Assembly (NCBI RefSeq): GCF_002079055.1
Contig: NC_047494.1
Coordinates: 310,001 to 374,000 of the forward strand
Length of the DNA stretch: 64,000 nt
Direction: 5' to 3'
Source: Saccharomyces paradoxus
Lineage: Eukaryota; Ascomycota; Saccharomycetes; Saccharomycetales; Saccharomycetaceae
Each line of letters begins with the position of its first letter. Within the stretch, counting starts at the first letter, position 1. Below the pieces are notes generated by a model that saw nothing but the letters and a program-made list of their open reading frames with translations, had not been told where the DNA came from and searched no databases. Position numbers and translations under genes: made by a program. Shown in pieces: positions 60,301 through 64,000 of this stretch.

Positions 60301-61328
60301 AATGCTTCTCTTTCTATTACCATATATAGAAAATACACGTATATTTTTACTTTAATGTAATAAGCGGGACTATAAACAAGTTAAGAGGGAAGTAGTTGCT
60401 TCCGCGTTTACAATTTGCATGCATCTTGGTAGTCAATCAATGTCAATTCTAATTGACGAAAACGACCACATTTACAAAAGAAACCCGATAGTCGTTCCTG
60501 TAGTTTATTAAGTAAGATGACGAATTGTCCTCCTTCATTCAATAACAAGAAAATGCAATAAACTGCTTCCGGTGCTTTTAAAATTTACCTCCTATTGTTT
60601 ACAGCCACCCTTCCACTAAACGTATATACGAAAGCTTCATTTTATTTCTTGATGATGCGGGTTCAAGTGCTTTTCGCTGGTCTCTTTTCTGTTTACATTT
60701 CTGCCCGAACGTAAACAAATACTTTGCGAAAAGTAAATAAAACATTTCTGAAAAAAAAAAGAGCGACTGTCGCTAACGCTTAATAGTTGTAAGAATATCT
60801 TGGAGAGAAAGGGAGTAGAATATTTGGACAAGTCGTTCCGAGTAAAATGAGGACCAGTGAATGTTCCATTTAAATTGGAAAAATCAAAACATAAAGGAAC
60901 CAGCAATATCTTTGTTGCCTCTTAATGTAAAAGATTCTCCTAAAAGATGACAAGAAACTTGTTCACCGATACTCGGTATATAAGAGAAAACTTATTTAAC
61001 TTGTTTCATTCATTCTTTCTTCTCAGCTTATTTGATGGTTATTGAAAAAACTTCAAATAAACCAGCCCTATCGACCTCCATAAGTAGACAGCAACACTGA
61101 AACAAAAAAACACTGTTTCATTTTCAACTAAAACCACTCCTTCAAGCGTTACTATTTTTTGATATACATCTTCGGGTTTGTAAGCTAACTCCAGTCATTC
61201 CTTACTATATTTTATTGTAAACTCTCTTCAATAGAGCTAACCACAGTCATTCCTTATTTTTTCTAGTCCAGATCTCTTTCATAGAGTAGAAACAAAACCA
61301 CTCCTTTAACATATTACCTCACAAAGAA
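60301..61328. promoter_or_regulatory. DSE2 promoter and leader
   Basis: AACCAGCA (60898-60905) fits the Ace2/Swi5 consensus RRCCAGCR, and AACCAGCC (61060-61067) is one base off. Ace2 is the known daughter-cell activator of DSE2. Just before the start codon a roughly 52-base unit is duplicated (61184-61235 and 61236-61286). Confidence 0.6.
61184..61286 (+). repeat. Imperfect 52-base tandem duplication in the DSE2 leader
   Basis: Both units begin GCTAAC, share CAGTCATTCCTTA, and end CTCTTCAATAGAG or CTCTTTCATAGAG. The flanking AAAACCACTCCTT (near 61130) recurs after the second unit (near 61294), so the duplicated area may be wider. Confidence 0.8.
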
Positions 61329-62375
61329 ATGAAATTTAATTTTGCTACAATTGTCAATATATTATTCTTTTTGTTCTCCCTAATTGAAGCCAACAACAAT
61401 GGGGAAACAGTCAAACTTATTACTTCAGACGGTATCGTCTACAGTTATGCTGTCTACACAAAAACTCTTGCGCCAGCAAGGGTTGTGGTTAAAACCATTT
61501 CTTATACTACTACCAGAGTATATCCAGTCACTTTAGCCAATTCGGTCGTTTCTTCCACTACCGAAAAGATAACAGAGATATCGACGGTATCGGCTTCAGA
61601 ACAAGCTAGTGCTACCCAAACAAACTCCCTAGTTGCTACTTCGACTGTTCCCATTATTACCTCATCGATTTCTTCTGATTCTTCGATTTCCTCCATCTCT
61701 ACATCCGACGTTGAATCATCCCAAAGTATCCAATCGTCAGGTACACCCTCCACCACAGCCCAACCATCTATGTCTTCCGATTTCAGTTTGACTTCTAGCT
61801 CTGCTTTCGTTCCATCTACTACGTCTTTCTCTTCCCAACTTTCTTCATCTTCGGAAGCTTCTTCGGAAGCTTCATCTTCGGAAGCATCTTCGGAAGCTTC
61901 ATCTTCACCATCTTCATCTTCGGAAGCATCATTCACACAATCTTCATCTTCATCTTCATCTTCATCTTCATCTTCATCTTCATCTTCATCTTCATCTTCA
62001 TCTTCTTCTTTGGCCACTATTATTACGTTGGCACCATCAAGCTCGAAGCTTGGGAACTCTCAACTTACTTCAACCTTATCTTCTTCCACTTCCGCAGTTG
62101 AATCATCCCAAACAGGATCCACTGTAGCAAGGACTACCTCTACCTTGACACCCTCTTCTACCGTGGATACGACATCTAGAACAACGACCTCTATATCATT
62201 TGAATCGTCTTCCGCACAATCGATATCCGTCTCCAGCTCGGATGGCACTTGTTACGTGTTCTATGATGACGATGAGTACTATAGTACTGTCTACTTAACT
62301 AATCCATCTCAATCTGTTGATGCCGCCACCACCATAACGAGTACAAATACAGTTTATGCCACGATTACCCTTTAG
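61329..62375 (+). CDS. DSE2: Daughter-specific secreted glucanase-like wall protein
   Basis: This encodes 348 residues with a signal peptide ([21 protein letters not shown]). Most of the chain is Ser/Thr-rich and should be heavily O-mannosylated. In S. cerevisiae Dse2 is secreted on the daughter side and helps degrade the septum. A (TCTTCA)10 tract (61941-62000) encodes 20 serines in a row and probably explains why this protein is longer than the roughly 325 residues I recall. The C-terminus has a short conserved [15 protein letters not shown] region. No glycosidase motif is obvious. Confidence 0.9.
   Translation: MKFNFATIVNILFFLFSLIEANNNGETVKLITSDGIVYSYAVYTKTLAPARVVVKTISYTTTRVYPVTLANSVVSSTTEKITEISTVSASEQASATQTNSLVATSTVPIITSSISSDSSISSISTSDVESSQSIQSSGTPSTTAQPSMSSDFSLTSSSAFVPSTTSFSSQLSSSSEASSEASSSEASSEASSSPSSSSEASFTQSSSSSSSSSSSSSSSSSSSSSSSLATIITLAPSSSKLGNSQLTSTLSSSTSAVESSQTGSTVARTTSTLTPSSTVDTTSRTTTSISFESSSAQSISVSSSDGTCYVFYDDDEYYSTVYLTNPSQSVDAATTITSTNTVYATITL
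61941..62000 (+). repeat. (TCTTCA)10 coding hexanucleotide repeat
   Basis: Ten perfect units, each encoding Ser-Ser, within DSE2. Confidence 0.93.
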
Positions 62376-63090
62376 TGCTTAAGCATATTAATGGTGCATT
62401 GTTTTCTATTTTGTTTTCTCAGGCGTATTTTTCCACTATTTTTCTATTAAGAATAGTAAAAGACAGTATTATTTATTCATTTGTTCTCATGTCGTTATTA
62501 TGACTAAGTTTTTTAATTTCTTCTTTTTGTTTTTTTCTCATGATCTTTTCATTTTGTAATTTTAGCTATTATATACAACGTATATGCTATAACTTAATTT
62601 TATAGTTTACCTGTTACTAAGGATACCGACTATTCCCCACTTAGGTCATGATTTTCCGCAAGTAATCAGTACTTTTCGCACGCAAAACTTATCACTATAT
62701 TTACGATAACGTTTGAAGAGTACATTATCAGTATCTATGGTCGTTCTTGATACAAATTATTACGTGCGAAAAACAAACTCTAAATAAGGTAAGACAGCGC
62801 CATAGTTTCTGAGAACTTAATCATGTGTGTCAACATTGTTTCTCCGCTGCATTTCCGGGAAACTTTTGAACCTATAACTATAAACATTTCCTATACTACC
62901 AGATAAGGCTATAAATCAGTCTCGCTATATAACAGTTAGATAATGCACCCGCCCGTGAAATATGATTTTTTTTTTTTCATCCCTCTAACATCTAGAAGAG
63001 ATTTTAGAATCTGAAAAATGAAGAAGAGCATTCCATATCATCGACTGTTTAACAAGAACGTTGCAAAGAATAAAAGTCTGCATATATACA
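62376..63090. other. DSE2-RPC10 intergenic region
   Basis: AT-rich DNA between two co-directional genes, with a T11 run (62967-62977). No RNA gene, mobile element or strong regulator site is recognised. Confidence 0.4.
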
Positions 63091-63303
63091 ATGTCTCGCG
63101 AAGGGTTTCAAATTCCAACAAATTTAGACGCTGCAGCTGCAGGTACCTCTCAAGCTAGAACAGCAACTTTGAAGTATATTTGTGCTGAATGTTCTAGTAA
63201 ATTATCTTTGTCCAGAACTGATGCTGTCCGTTGTAAGGACTGTGGCCACAGGATCTTGTTGAAAGCTAGGACTAAGAGATTGGTTCAATTTGAAGCCAGA
63301 TGA
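63091..63303 (+). CDS. RPC10: RNA polymerase common subunit ABC10-alpha
   Basis: The 70-residue subunit is shared by RNA polymerases I, II and III (Rpb12). A single zinc ribbon is formed by CAECSSK and CKDCGHR, and the basic C-terminus ILLKARTKRLVQFEAR packs in the core. The sequence from the ATG of MSREGFQIP looks identical to the S. cerevisiae protein. The ten in-frame codons upstream begin at a TTG and are not needed. Confidence 0.96.
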   Translation: MSREGFQIPTNLDAAAAGTSQARTATLKYICAECSSKLSLSRTDAVRCKDCGHRILLKARTKRLVQFEAR

Positions 63304-63638
63304 AATGGGAGAACTGAAACCATACACGAGTTAACGGGCAGAATAATACGAAATGAAGAACCTAAGTTTTCCAAGGTTTTGAAACATACAAACGGGTGCT
63401 TGATTTAAAATTTATGCGGCACTTTTCTTTCAACAAACCCTTCATGGTTTTTGGGGGAAAAACGTATAACACACTGGAATTATATTGAAAAAAAAAGTAT
63501 GTACAAATGTATAATAATAATAAGAGTATATAAGAAAAGTATTCCACTATTCATAGTGTTTTTAGCTTCTACAGTGTACCACATTTTGCTGCAATGCAGT
63601 AGATGTTAGAGTAGTTCGAACAGAAAAGCAGTCACCAA
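63304..63638. other. Convergent 3' region RPC10-DCD1
   Basis: It should contain both transcription terminators. I see no gene or repeat apart from short A and T runs. Confidence 0.4.
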
Positions 63639-64000
63639 TTAAACCATTACTATTCTTGGCTCTTCCATAAAGCTGAATTGCCGTACAGTGATCCCCGCAT
63701 TCTTCAAGACTTTGAAACTTTCCTCATCCATCCTATAAGTTTGGCTGTAAACCACTTCGCTGATGCCTGTTTGGACAATCTTCACAGAACATGTTAAGCA
63801 AGGGCAAGTATCACAATATAAAGTCGCATTTTGACCTACACGATCCCTGCCAGCTTCTAGTAACGCATTCTCTTCTGCATGTAAACATAGGCAAGTGTGC
63901 AGGTTTCTAGAATCACCGTCATTGCAACGTGGGCAACCGCCATTGAAACAATTTGTTAAATGTCGGGGCGTCCCATTATAACCAGTGGCGATGACTCTGC
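63639..64000 (-). CDS. DCD1: Deoxycytidylate deaminase (3' part; 5' end outside window)
   Basis: The last 120 codons and two bases of a further codon lie in the window, ending MEEPRIVMV and TAA. The zinc-dependent deaminase site is complete: HAEENALL gives the His and catalytic Glu, and CDTCPCLTC gives the two zinc cysteines. The GGCPRCNDGD segment nearby is typical of dCMP deaminases. The enzyme turns dCMP into dUMP for thymidylate synthesis. S. cerevisiae Dcd1 has about 312 residues, so some 190 are missing. Confidence 0.93.
   Translation of the reverse strand, partial: RVIATGYNGTPRHLTNCFNGGCPRCNDGDSRNLHTCLCLHAEENALLEAGRDRVGQNATLYCDTCPCLTCSVKIVQTGISEVVYSQTYRMDEESFKVLKNAGITVRQFSFMEEPRIVMV

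Noticed and set aside
61502-62017. 171-codon acidic open frame on the minus strand inside DSE2
   Set aside because: It is simply the reverse reading of the TCTTCA Ser repeat, giving Asp-Glu runs; no independent support.

Overview
This window is nuclear DNA from a budding yeast of the genus Saccharomyces. Genes are tightly packed on both strands and nearly intronless. The two introns I place carry yeast-type splice sites (GTATGT, TACTAAC, YAG). The order of recognised genes matches the right arm of S. cerevisiae chromosome VIII from YPT35 (YHR105W) to DCD1 (YHR144C), with no break or inversion that I can see. Many proteins differ at scattered residues (a few to about 10 percent, from memory) from the S. 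cerevisiae versions, so a sister species such as S. paradoxus, S. mikatae, S. jurei or S. kudriavzevii is more likely than S. cerevisiae. I cannot choose between them by eye.

Layout. 1-10.8 kb: YPT35 (5' cut), TRR2, CDC12, GGA2, CTM1, ERP5, UBA4, YHR112C. 11.4-20.7 kb: APE4, BZZ1, DMA1, COX23, TOM71, ORC6. 21.1-33.6 kb: SET1, MSH1, LSM12, CIA2, EPT1 (one intron), NDT80. 33.6-35.5 kb is the one region with mobile-element remains: an intron-bearing tRNA-Phe(GAA) with two Ty1/Ty2-type solo delta LTRs in inverted orientation and further LTR fragments upstream. 35.5-45.7 kb: ANS1-like YHR126C, YHR127W, FUR1, ARP1, YHR131C, ECM14. 45.9-53.6 kb: IGO2, NSG1, WSS1, YCK1, SPL2, ARO9, YHR138C. 54-64 kb: SPS100, YHR140W, a probable snR32 snoRNA, RPL42B (one intron), CHS7, DSE2, RPC10 and the 3' part of DCD1.

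The genes do not form operons or one pathway. They are housekeeping and regulatory functions typical of a eukaryotic arm: mitochondrial redox and import (TRR2, TOM71, COX23, MSH1), membrane traffic (GGA2, ERP5, CHS7, YPT35), cytoskeleton (CDC12, BZZ1, ARP1), chromatin and replication (SET1, ORC6), meiosis and spore wall (NDT80, SPS100), nutrient control (SPL2, ARO9, IGO2), and Pol III and translation (RPC10, RPL42B, tRNA-Phe). The clearest regulatory signals are the NDT80 promoter (URS1-like site plus MSEs) and the SPL2-ARO9 divergent promoter (four CACGTG boxes, a URS1-like site and a 10-bp-periodic CCG array fitting Aro80).

I found no convincing undescribed multi-gene system. The points most worth following are the inverted delta pair beside the tRNA, the periodic CCG array at ARO9, altered N-termini of WSS1, SPL2 and COX23, expanding amino-acid tracts in YHR131C and DSE2, and a GC-rich repeated block in the RPL42B-CHS7 promoter.
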